Assembly: GCF_026262505.1 (NCBI RefSeq)
Contig: NC_067205.1
Span: forward strand, 25,797,693 to 25,861,692
Direction: 5' to 3'
Origin: Trichomonas vaginalis G3
Taxonomy: Eukaryota; Parabasalia; Trichomonadida; Trichomonadidae
Length of the DNA: 64,000 bases
Both the position numbers and the translations under genes were made by a program. The notes beneath the pieces were generated by a model. That model saw only the letters and a program-made list of their open reading frames with translations. It was not told where the DNA came from and searched no databases. Shown in pieces: positions 42,488-51,050 of this stretch (positions are counted from its first letter, which is position 1; each line of letters begins with the position of its first letter).

Positions 42488-42606
42488 CGAATGACCTCAT
42501 TGCTGACAAAAATAAGCCGCTAGCGGCAAGGGCGAAGCCCATGACCTCATTCATGACCTCATTGCTGACAAAAATAAGCCGCTAGCGGCAAGGGCGAAGC
42601 CCATGA
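42488..42606 (+). repeat. P2: tandem repeat with GC palindromes
   Basis: A ~62-base unit (TGACCTCATTGCTGACAAAA, then AGCCGCTAGCGGCAAGGGCG, then AAGCCCA) occurs twice in tandem in the gap between convergent genes. Each unit holds GCCGCTAGCGGC and GGGC-GAA-GCCC palindromes. Possibly a transcription terminator region; that is inference. Confidence 0.85.
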
Positions 42607-42608
42607 CC

Positions 42609-45600
42609 TCAGAACTTCAACTTACGAATAAAGCTTGTTTTAGTCGTTATTGAAAAGTTGAACTTTTCAGCAAAGCAAGGTTGACATGACTTACATAAGT
42701 CGAATGCAATCTCTTGACCATCATAAAGTGCTTTGTAAAGTTTCATTAAACTGAACTCAGAGTCTTTGTCATATGTTCCAACAGGTATGTGAATGTTCTT
42801 ATCTTCATTGTAATAGCATTGTATAGCTTCAGGAAACATTTCATTAGCGGTTAAAGCAATAACATCTTGCTTCACGCCTTTCATTCTGCAGTGAAATGCA
42901 ACTTCATTTAAATCGTTAGTGAGTAAGTCTATGTAGGTCTTCTTTCCACAGAAAATACTTTTATAAGCTAAACTTTGTTTTCCAGGTGTTATTTCTGCAA
43001 AGTCGCTATGAAATTGACCAAGGTTCTTTCCTATAAGTTCGCGACCATATCTCTTCTTAAACTCTGCTGCAAGCTTTGGTATGTCTTCATTATATAAGTG
43101 CATACTGTCGGTATCCTGGTAAAAGATTTGAAGACCCATATCTTCAGCAGTACAGAATACTTCATTCATAATACGTTTTGACATAGACAGAATATTAACA
43201 CCAAGTGGACAGAAGTTAAAGTGTCTGCAAATGCTTTTCGTTAGCTTGAAAATAGTTTTATCTGAACCATCCAAACCTTCGAACTTCACTATATGGTTGT
43301 AATTTCTTATAGCATATCTTATAGCATCTTTGTCATTTACTATGGTTATTTTTGACTCAATAGGAGATAGAATAGTTTTGCCATAAATGCTGTTCAGAAT
43401 GAGTTTTATAATTTCTTGTAAGGGGTTTCCTTCTTTCTTATACTTTAACCTTAACTCAAACAACTTCTTTACTTCATCTCTTATTCTCATATCTCTGTTT
43501 CCATCGTAATAGTATCCTTGCAACACTTCACATTTGACACATTGATATTTTATGAGGTCTTGTAATGTTATATGGTCAACATACATGAGACAGCAAGTGT
43601 TTGAACTTCTTGGAACGTTAAGTTCTGGATTTAGTTCAGGGTCGCAAACTATTAAATGAAAGTGTCTGGGTATACCAATCTCTGTTATCTTAATGAGAAC
43701 AAAGAAGCCAGACATAAACTTTTCACCAATGGGTTCCTTTTGGTCATCATCGAATAAATGTCTCATGAGATACTCTGTGCTTAACATTTCTTCCTTCAAT
43801 ACTTTTGGAATACCTTCTAAAGTATAAAGTCTTGCTATAGCTGAAGGATATAATGAAACAGTGTCGAAGTCAGCAATGAGTTTCTTTTTGCTCTTTTGTT
43901 TCATGTTATCTGACAACATACATCTTCCACCTTGAATGCATCTCGAAATAAATTCTCTTGGTTTATTTGAGAGGTCATAAAGATTTCCATTCGGGAAGTA
44001 TACTCTGTTCTCAAACAATTTGTTAGCAATAGAACAAATACTAACGTAGTCATAAACGTTTAAATCAAACTCTTTCAATAAGTCATTGCGGAACTTTACA
44101 AAACCTTCTCTTAAAATTCTTACATCTTGTTTGCAGTAAAACGTGCTATATTTTTCTAAGTCGAAGTGGTTTTCATCTATTCTGCAACCTTTGATGGAAT
44201 CTATGTTTTTCATGAATGTATCTGCATCATGGATAAACTTACATGCTTCAGAAATGACACCAGTTCTGTTGTCATTTGCTAACAAAACACTGCTGTAGTA
44301 GTTATATGGAAATACTTCTTTCGGTCCTGTTTGTAAGTTAAACATAGCAGGAAATAGTTTAAGCTTCTTATTTATAACACTGTAAGAGTCTTTTATAATA
44401 ATTGCCCGTCCTTTATATAAACCAGTTATTTGCATTGTTCGTGAACCTTTAATGATGGGAGTTCCTTTCACTTCTGTCATGTGTCTTAAGATGAAGTTTA
44501 TGTCATAACTGAGGTTGTGGAAATATATTAAACTCTTGTCAGGAAGTCTTTCCAAAAATTCTGTTGCACAGTTTTGACCCCAAATGCTTTCACTCACTGA
44601 ACCATCTTCACTGTCATAACAGATGTTAAAAGCTTTATGAAAGCCGTCTGTGCTACACTCAAAGTCAGCAAAGAAAACGTGCTCAGGAATGAATTTACAT
44701 TTAGCTTTATTTACTTCTTTTGACTCTGCTTTCTTCTTCAGTTGTACACAATACTTTGGAGCATATGTCAAATCTTTAAATGGTGCAAGGTTCTGTTTAT
44801 ATAAGTCAGTAGTATATGTGAAAAGTTCTCCATAAGAAATAGGTTCGAAATATTTGCACTCCCACAATGTTTTCATAACATCCCATAGCGGTGTTGTTCT
44901 ATCATAACGAACTACATATTTATCTTCTCTCTTTGTATAAATCTTCATCTGTTTCTCAATGTTCATTCCACCACACTCCTTCAAGATTTCTATATAGTTT
45001 CGAATGAAGTATGTTGTCATTGGTAATCTTTCATTTAGCATGTAGTGGTCTTCAACAAGAAGTAAGTCAATAGTTCTAACAGTTTCGCATTCTTTTGGTA
45101 TATATCTCTTTATTTCATTATGTCTTGAGTCATTGAAATAACCAATGGTAACATTAAATGCTATACCTGTTGAATCGGAAATTTCTTGTACTTTACTTTG
45201 AGGAAAGTCTCTAACACGAATGACTTCTCTCATGTGGTCAATAGTTTCTTCATTTACTCCAGCCTGAATGCAAGCATAAACGAAACAATTGTCCTCTGTC
45301 ATAAGTGTTGCAGTTCTTTTGTTCAGTTCATTGAAGATTTGGTAGCGTTCAAGATTTATAGGTAATGTGCAAAGATACTTCCAGAACTGACCGCTTCTCT
45401 TCTTATAAAACTTCTTTTCACCATTATCTTTCCAAAAGCTTTCTATAAGTGCTGGGTTTCCTGTTTGCTTAAGAGCTTCCAAAATGGCTTTCTGGTCATT
45501 TGTCAGTGTGCTTTCATCTCTATATGGTCTCTTTTTTGGTTTGCCTTTCTTTACATCTGACATCGTTAAGCCTTCATATTCTGTTAAATCATACATCTTT

Positions 45601-46115
45601 ATTTCGGTAAGATTCTTTATGTTTGTCAAGAAGAAGTCATAGTGCATTTCAACAATACCTGCAGCATTTGCTTCTATCTCTGATATAAAGTTCTCCTTCA
45701 AGAGCTGATGTAGTAATGTTCCAATATTATTGAGGTTTAACGTAGAACATTCATACTTTCCACCAAGTTTATAACATACCATCCATCTCTGTTGCGAGTT
45801 TATTTTAATTTTCTCTAAGAGTCTCATGAAAACCTTACCGAAATGTTTGTGTAAGTAGTCTCTGTTTGGTTCATCTAAAGCTTCGATGTTAAAGTCAATG
45901 AGTCTATTGCCTGACTTCACATTTCTCTTCCTATTCTCTTCATCTTTCTTTAACCATCTCTCACCTTCTTTTGGTTTGTCGTCAATGGAACGAATGACAT
46001 CGTTAGCTTTGCGAACTTGTTCTATAGCACTTTTAAACATCTCTCTTCTCTGTTGTTTCAGTGTGTCATCTCTCTTTCGTGTTTCACCAACGTTTGCATT
46101 TGTTATGTCAAACAT
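42609..46115 (-). CDS. Polinton P2: protein-primed family-B DNA polymerase
   Basis: 1168 aa. The exonuclease motifs are FADFECSTDG (~478), NLSYDINFIL (~535) and YCKQDVRIL (~660). Polymerase motif A is DFDTVSLYPSA (~745), motif B LNSIYGKT (~905) and motif C YQDTDSM (~998). All catalytic acids are present. The long N-terminal region includes TEDNCFVYACIQAG (~270) and LLLVEDHYMLN (~345), a Cys/His arrangement like OTU-type papain-fold proteases. The family replicates the element using a terminal protein. Confidence 0.88.
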   Translation of the reverse strand: MFDITNANVGETRKRDDTLKQQRREMFKSAIEQVRKANDVIRSIDDKPKEGERWLKKDEENRKRNVKSGNRLIDFNIEALDEPNRDYLHKHFGKVFMRLLEKIKINSQQRWMVCYKLGGKYECSTLNLNNIGTLLHQLLKENFISEIEANAAGIVEMHYDFFLTNIKNLTEIKMYDLTEYEGLTMSDVKKGKPKKRPYRDESTLTNDQKAILEALKQTGNPALIESFWKDNGEKKFYKKRSGQFWKYLCTLPINLERYQIFNELNKRTATLMTEDNCFVYACIQAGVNEETIDHMREVIRVRDFPQSKVQEISDSTGIAFNVTIGYFNDSRHNEIKRYIPKECETVRTIDLLLVEDHYMLNERLPMTTYFIRNYIEILKECGGMNIEKQMKIYTKREDKYVVRYDRTTPLWDVMKTLWECKYFEPISYGELFTYTTDLYKQNLAPFKDLTYAPKYCVQLKKKAESKEVNKAKCKFIPEHVFFADFECSTDGFHKAFNICYDSEDGSVSESIWGQNCATEFLERLPDKSLIYFHNLSYDINFILRHMTEVKGTPIIKGSRTMQITGLYKGRAIIIKDSYSVINKKLKLFPAMFNLQTGPKEVFPYNYYSSVLLANDNRTGVISEACKFIHDADTFMKNIDSIKGCRIDENHFDLEKYSTFYCKQDVRILREGFVKFRNDLLKEFDLNVYDYVSICSIANKLFENRVYFPNGNLYDLSNKPREFISRCIQGGRCMLSDNMKQKSKKKLIADFDTVSLYPSAIARLYTLEGIPKVLKEEMLSTEYLMRHLFDDDQKEPIGEKFMSGFFVLIKITEIGIPRHFHLIVCDPELNPELNVPRSSNTCCLMYVDHITLQDLIKYQCVKCEVLQGYYYDGNRDMRIRDEVKKLFELRLKYKKEGNPLQEIIKLILNSIYGKTILSPIESKITIVNDKDAIRYAIRNYNHIVKFEGLDGSDKTIFKLTKSICRHFNFCPLGVNILSMSKRIMNEVFCTAEDMGLQIFYQDTDSMHLYNEDIPKLAAEFKKRYGRELIGKNLGQFHSDFAEITPGKQSLAYKSIFCGKKTYIDLLTNDLNEVAFHCRMKGVKQDVIALTANEMFPEAIQCYYNEDKNIHIPVGTYDKDSEFSLMKLYKALYDGQEIAFDLCKSCQPCFAEKFNFSITTKTSFIRKLKF

Positions 46116-46456
46116 CTCTCTCTTACTTCATGAGGTACAGCTCTTCTTGTTTCACCAACGTTTGCATTTGTTATGTCAAACATCTCTCTTCTTACTTCAT
46201 GAGGTACTGAACGTCTATGATATAAGTCAATAGCAATGTCATTTAAAGGAAATGCTCTTGCATGGACTTCGTCCTCGCCGCGTTGCGGCTTTATGAACTC
46301 ATGAATTCTATCATAACTTATTGCACCATTATAGTCTTTAATGAAGTCAGCGAGTGCTTTTTTGTTTGTTGCGTAATGCTTTGCAACATCTATATTAGCT
46401 TCTGTAAGAAGTTGTTTTATTTCCGAGTGTTCTAACTTAGACAACTTCCGATACAT
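46103..46456 (-). CDS. Polinton P2: reading frame abutting the polymerase start
   Basis: 117 aa, starting MYRKLSKLEHSEIKQLLTEA, a Ser/Glu-rich helical region. It overlaps the polymerase start, at a short ~65-base near-repeat present twice (46080-46200). A GC palindrome at 46277-46289 is in frame and encodes KPQRGE. No domain recognised. Its relation to the polymerase is uncertain. Confidence 0.45.
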   Translation of the reverse strand: MYRKLSKLEHSEIKQLLTEANIDVAKHYATNKKALADFIKDYNGAISYDRIHEFIKPQRGEDEVHARAFPLNDIAIDLYHRRSVPHEVRREMFDITNANVGETRRAVPHEVRERCLT

Positions 46457-46547
46457 CTTTAGTAGGAAATAAAAAAATATTTTTTGAAAAAATTAGATTA
46501 GATTTTTTTTAAGTTATTTTTCAAAATAATTTAATATTTTTATTTTA

Positions 46548-47021
46548 ATGAAACACATGCAAGATTGCAAGTTCTTTTCATACAATGCTCTCGCTACTGC
46601 CATCAAGAATGAGTTCAATAATGCTTCAAACGTTAATGTTATCTTTAACAAGAAGTTTGTGAAAGAATCTAAGTTTGGTCAGTATGTCAGACCATTAGCT
46701 ATCGTCATTGACCGCAAACGTTATACTTCACAAGAGTTAGCAGTAGTTTTGAAACAAAAGGGTTTCTTCGTGAATGTCAAAGATACACACTATACTGTCA
46801 TAAAGAACTCCAACATTGACTTCTTCAGTATTGCTATGAATCTTTCCGAACAGAAAGAATATAAGAAGGGTGAAACATCTGTGAAATATTATCCTTCATC
46901 TCTGAAGACAATAACGAACAAAGATGTTATACAAAAGTTCTTACCAAAGGTTGAAGAAGCTTCAATTGACATTGACGAAGGAAGTGAAATGGTTGAAGAA
47001 ATTGACCCTGAAGCTATTTAA
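46548..47021 (+). CDS. Polinton P2: unknown 157-aa protein
   Basis: Whole, mixed alpha/beta (MKHMQDCKFFSYNALATAIK), with an acidic tail (VEEASIDIDEGSEMVEEID). It diverges from the polymerase across an AT-rich ~90-base promoter region. No family recognised. Confidence 0.5.
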   Translation: MKHMQDCKFFSYNALATAIKNEFNNASNVNVIFNKKFVKESKFGQYVRPLAIVIDRKRYTSQELAVVLKQKGFFVNVKDTHYTVIKNSNIDFFSIAMNLSEQKEYKKGETSVKYYPSSLKTITNKDVIQKFLPKVEEASIDIDEGSEMVEEIDPEAI

Positions 47022-47037
47022 CCAAAAATATATTTTT

Positions 47038-47090
47038 GGTGGTAAGAGGTGAGATATCACCTGTTTTTTCACCTCATTCTCTCTTCGTTA
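47038..47090. repeat. P2 TCACCT repeat block
   Basis: AGGTGAGATATCACCTGTTT then TTTCACCTCATTCTC, with inverted and direct TCACCT words. Similar blocks lie in both terminal repeats (~38380-38430, ~59180-59230), at 48790-48860 and at 49777-49852. This one lies between two convergent genes. Confidence 0.75.
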
Positions 47091-47127
47091 ATGTTGTCGT
47101 GACTTCTTCGTTAATGTTGTCGTGACT

Positions 47128-47955
47128 TCATTCTTCCTCTTTGAAGTTATCGAAATATTCTGTTATTTTTTCCTTCAGTAATGTTAAGTCTTCTTTGAAG
47201 GTAAGTATTGTGCAACCTTTGATGTCATAGTGTGTTTGAGGAAGAGTATTTTTGACAATTTCTTTTATTTGCTCATTCGGTGTCATTGAAATCGGTAAGT
47301 TTTCACGATAGAACCAGTTTCTGTCAGATTTATATATTTTAGCAAGGTCGTAAAAGCTTTTGTTGTTTCTTCTGACTAAATGCAACATAACCATATCTCT
47401 ATCTTCTTCTTTCTCCAACTCTTCAGTATAAATCATATACTTATAACTCTTTTCCTTTCCTTTTGGTACTGAACGTGGTATTCTTTTCTGTATGCTTTTG
47501 TCTTTGGATTCAATGACTTCATCTTTTGCTTGAAGTTTCTTTTCCATCTCTCCACGTTCTGCTTTATATAGTTCATCTAACATCATGAAAATATAACAAG
47601 CATAACGAGGTGAAGCCCACATTGCTACAGCATTTACTAAAAGTCTATGAACATAATAACCTTTCAAACCAGGTGCCAAATTCTTGCGATTTTCGTACGG
47701 AATCTCTTCCCTCGGTTTTCCGAGGGAAGCAATCATATGAGGAAATTCTTCTAAAAGTTCTTTTGCCTGTTGGTTTTCAAACCAATGATATGCTTGCTTT
47801 GTAGAACGAAGAGCGTTCATTATACTTTGCATTTGATACATATCATCTTTGACTGAACGAATGAGTCTCAATTGTTTGTTATATTGTATGTATTCGTATT
47901 CTTCATTTATGGCTTCATGAACGATAGCAGTTGTTGTGTTCTCTAATGTTGACAT
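47128..47955 (-). CDS. Polinton P2: KilA-N/BRO-like DNA-binding protein
   Basis: 275 aa, whole. The stretch KGYYVHRLLVNAVAMWASPR parallels YVDPRLINYIAMWASPK of the P1 KilA-N protein. A coiled region (GEMEKKLQAKDEVIESKDKSI) and a BRO-C-like C-terminal domain follow. The leader TGTATGTAAGAACAGTAATG is the same as in P1. A GC palindrome at 47707-47728 is in frame and encodes part of LGKPREEIP. It diverges from the gene at 48063 across ~107 bases that must hold both promoters. Confidence 0.7.
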   Translation of the reverse strand: MSTLENTTTAIVHEAINEEYEYIQYNKQLRLIRSVKDDMYQMQSIMNALRSTKQAYHWFENQQAKELLEEFPHMIASLGKPREEIPYENRKNLAPGLKGYYVHRLLVNAVAMWASPRYACYIFMMLDELYKAERGEMEKKLQAKDEVIESKDKSIQKRIPRSVPKGKEKSYKYMIYTEELEKEEDRDMVMLHLVRRNNKSFYDLAKIYKSDRNWFYRENLPISMTPNEQIKEIVKNTLPQTHYDIKGCTILTFKEDLTLLKEKITEYFDNFKEEE

Positions 47956-48062
47956 TACTGTTCTTACATACAGGATAAAAAAATAAATAAAATAAAAACT
48001 AACTTTATTTTTTCTGAGATAAACACTATTTCTTCACAACATTAAATTTTATCCTGTATGAA

Positions 48063-48437
48063 ATGACTTTAAAAAGATTATTGACTGACTTCGAATACTA
48101 TCTCATTGACGCACTGACAGACCCTCAAAACTGTGTTGAAAGTTCTTTAAGCTTTAAGATTGAAGGTACGACGCATTTTGTCTTCACTTACGTATTGAAA
48201 GAATATGACCGTTATCATAACGAAGTGAATCAAACACTAATAAAATTTGTAGATAAAAAATTGGTTAACAATGAATATTTTAAACGTGAAGACCCAAACA
48301 CTGCTGGAGATGATGAAGAATACAGACAAGTTATTGAAAAAAATAACGCAAGATTAGATGCAATAGAAAAGAAGTTTAATGAATGTCTTACAAACACGTA
48401 TGAATATCTTATGCAGTGGGAAGCCAGATGGAAATAA
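48063..48437 (+). CDS. Polinton P2: homologue of the P1 terminal-repeat orphan
   Basis: 124 aa, whole. It shares LTDFEYYLIDALTDPQNC, LKEYDRYHNEVN and the tail EKKFNECLTNTYEYL with the right-end gene of P1. In P1 the gene lies in the terminal repeats, while here it is internal, beside KilA-N. Function unknown, but conservation in two elements argues that it matters to them. Confidence 0.65.
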   Translation: MTLKRLLTDFEYYLIDALTDPQNCVESSLSFKIEGTTHFVFTYVLKEYDRYHNEVNQTLIKFVDKKLVNNEYFKREDPNTAGDDEEYRQVIEKNNARLDAIEKKFNECLTNTYEYLMQWEARWK

Positions 48438-48478
48438 ATTTACGTCAAATATGCAATTTATAAAATCTTATGTCGACA

Positions 48479-48552
48479 GGCTACGTAGCACAGTGGTCTA
48501 AGGTGGTGTTATGGAGGGGTCAAGGTCTGTGGTTCGAACCGCGACAGCGCCG
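48479..48552 (+). other. tRNA-like sequence in P2
   Basis: 74 bases with an A-box-like TAGCACAGTGGTCTAAGG and a B box GGTTCGAACC, followed by T-runs. The 3' arm CAGCGCC would need a 5' GGCGCTG, while GGCTACG is present, and the T stem pairs poorly. I read it as a tRNA-derived or tRNA-like unit rather than a functional tRNA. Confidence 0.4.
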
Positions 48553-48616
48553 TATTTTCTTATTTTCTTTATTTGTCTTGTTTGTCGTGAATAAAAAGTG
48601 TCATAAAAGTGCTCTA

Positions 48617-48681
48617 TCTTCCACGGGAATAAATAAAAAATTTACTTTATTTCTTCTTTATTTCTTTGTTCCCGTGGAAGA
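48617..48681. other. P2: long hairpin
   Basis: TCTTCCACGGGAA and TTCCCGTGGAAGA form a perfect 13-bp stem around a ~39-base AT-rich loop. It lies in the gap after the tRNA-like unit. It could be a terminator or a larger relative of the small GC palindromes. Confidence 0.7.
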
Positions 48682-48789
48682 AGGGTTTTGCTGTTTTTTC
48701 TCAGCCGAAATCAATGATTTTTTCATTTTTGGAATCCTTAGCGAATGAGGAATCTTTTCTCTCGTGGAAGCTTTGACCTAAAATATAAT

Positions 48790-48860
48790 TTAGGTGAAAG
48801 AGACCCAAAGGGTCAGAGCCAAAGCGGCTAGGTGAGATGTCACCTGTTTTCTCACCTCTT
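48790..48860. repeat. P2 TCACCT block with GC palindromes
   Basis: TTAGGTGAAAGAGACCCAAA then GGGTCAGAGCCAAAGCGGCT and AGGTGAGATGTCACCTGTTT. Two mini-palindromes sit between AGGTGA words, as if inserted into a block like that at 47038. Confidence 0.75.
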
Positions 48861-49049
48861 CCTAGTTATTAATATACGTCTTCACATGGTAACTTCGTAC
48901 TTTTTTTAAATTTTCTGTGAAAACTTCACGGTTTTGACACATGCCGGCGTCGAGCCGCTAAAATTAGTTACTCAAGAATTTTGTTGCAAAAATTCATATA
49001 AAAATAAAATGGTTCATTACCACAATTTTGTATCAAAACGACCAAAACT

Positions 49050-49690
49050 TTTAACTTCTTTTCCTGCAGCCTTCAAATCTATCTTAGCGAGTTCCATATT
49101 CCTCTAAATTCTCTCTTAATAATCTGTCTTGTTTCCCATTGGTCTAAGTTCGTATGGAGGAATCTCTATAACCATTAATTAATACTCTACGTTCATGTTC
49201 ATTGGTTTTCACACATTTTCCAACTTGCTTCTCGAGAACAATAGTTGTTTAGCAATTCTCCACTTGTATCTTGATTTCTTCCTTCATCTAACTTCTCTGA
49301 ACTTTCTTGTCTATTGGAGTCATAATATCTTGAATAAAATGCAATACTATACAGAGAGCACGATTCAGCAACAAAATGAACGAGGTCGCAATAATGTATG
49401 TTAAATACTTTTGATTCATTCATAACGCCCTTAGTAAAGCTCATAAAATGCGCTTTTTTGAGTTGAGCCCACTTTGGCTGCACATGATCTTTCAACCAAA
49501 ACTCAAGAATTTCCTGCATTTTAGCACTATTGAGAAATCTGTTTAAATGGTTTAACTTTCCTGCTCTCTTGCCATCTTTGTGCATTAATGTAACATCCTT
49601 GTCTCTACGTAAGACTCATTGATACCGTTATAAGTGCCTTTGTGAAATGTTTCACCATAATGTTCGTCGAAGTTTTGCTTCGACTGACAT
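49050..49690 (-). pseudogene. Polinton P2: second KilA-N gene, broken
   Basis: Minus-strand relic resembling the P1 KilA-N protein along its length, from the MSVEAK-type start near 49690 to the helical tail near 49060. It keeps the shared leader TGTATGTAAGAAC. Heavily broken. Confidence 0.6.
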
Positions 49691-49776
49691 TTCGTTCTTA
49701 CATACAAAAATAAAAATAAAATAAAAATAAAATTAGCGTTATTTTCTTCCATAAGGAAATACATGAAAATTCAAGA

Positions 49777-49880
49777 GGTGAAAAACAGGTGAAAAACGGA
49801 CAATCTCACCTAGCCGCTTTGCGCTCTACCCTTGGTCTCTCACCTAAACATGGCTTCGCCCTTGCCGCTAGCGCTTATTT
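49777..49880. repeat. P2 TCACCT block with GC palindromes, upstream of decayed KilA-N
   Basis: GAGGTGAAAAACAGGTGAAA, then TCTCACCTAGCCGCTTTGCG, TCTCTCACCTAAAC and GGCTTCGCCCTTGCCGCTAG. It holds the same core words and palindrome types as the other blocks. Confidence 0.75.
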
Positions 49881-49899
49881 TGGTGTAAATTATGAAAAC

Positions 49900-51050
49900 A
49901 TTAATAATTTCATGACTGTTCTCATTCATGTCTGATTTCATCCAACGAAAGTTTAGAAGAATTTTCTTATTCTTATCTGCATTTTTTATCTTTCAGTACT
50001 CCCAGCTCTAATGGTCCAGAAGATTGGTTAGATTCTTCCCAAGTTGTCTTAGATGGTATAAAATCTCAGCCTCCTCATATCTTACTTTAAAGTGTTCATC
50101 GTTTGTGTATAGTCAAGTATTTCAATAACCACCTCGCTTTGCTTCGTCAATGGTTTCAGCAAGTTTGCCATTACTACTTTCGACTAATTTATGTCGAGGT
50201 AAAATGCTATGGAGTCGTCAGCAGCTTTTATAAGATACCATTACCTTGCGTAGAGTCTACGATATAATAATTTCGACTTAACCTTAAACGTTCTTTGTCA
50301 ATGGTTTTGTCGTCAAGAACTACAACGAACTTGTTTTACCAGGGAATGCGAGGTAAATTGTGTTGAATTTTGATATTTTGTTTGGCTTCGTTCTTTGTAT
50401 ATACTTTTCTTCTTGCTTTGTTTGTGTCATTGAATTGGTGTATGTCCTGTTGTAGAATGTGTTGAGGAATTATATAATCTTCGAGAAATATGTTCATTGT
50501 TTTTCGGTAAAGTCTCGCTCTTTGATTTTAATCTCTGAGCGTTCTTATGAAACGGTTTATATGCCGAGTATTTATGGTATGGTCTTCAGTAGTGTAGTGA
50601 GTTATGTTATGCTTAAATAGAGAATTCTGTGATTTCGTTGCGAGTATGCACTGTCTTGGTCTGATGTTAAAGTACTTGGGTTTATGTTCTGGCTACAAAC
50701 TTTTGTAAAACTTCTAAACACTTCACGAGTTCCTTTATTTCTCATTATATACGCATATGCTTACGAGTGTTAACATTTATGAAGATGAGGAATGGGTTTA
50801 TGTCCTCCTTTTCTGCTTTGTAATGAAAGCAAATTGTATGCGTCAGGAGTGTTGGAGTAAATTGGTAAAAAGTAGTCGTAAGGATTTATTTTTGTTTTGA
50901 TGTACAACATTTTTTGTCAAAGAACCTTTTCACTTCAGCCTCTGTTAGTAAATCCCCAACTCTTTGCAGTCTTCATTGAATTTCTTAAATGACCTCCATG
51001 GATGTTGTTCGAATACTTCTTTCAAGCTCTTTATGTATAAGTTAAAGATT
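49900..51050. other. P2: decayed stretch without recognisable gene
   Basis: Sequence of coding-like base composition, probably minus-strand relics, but no family can be named from what remains. Confidence 0.4.

Noticed and set aside
42488-42606. Possible CRISPR-like repeat
   Set aside because: Only two adjacent copies with no spacers, in a eukaryotic element; a simple tandem duplication.
48470-48748. 92-aa plus-strand frame with hydrophobic Phe-rich end
   Set aside because: It runs through the tRNA-like unit and the long hairpin, has no homologous look and no usual leader.
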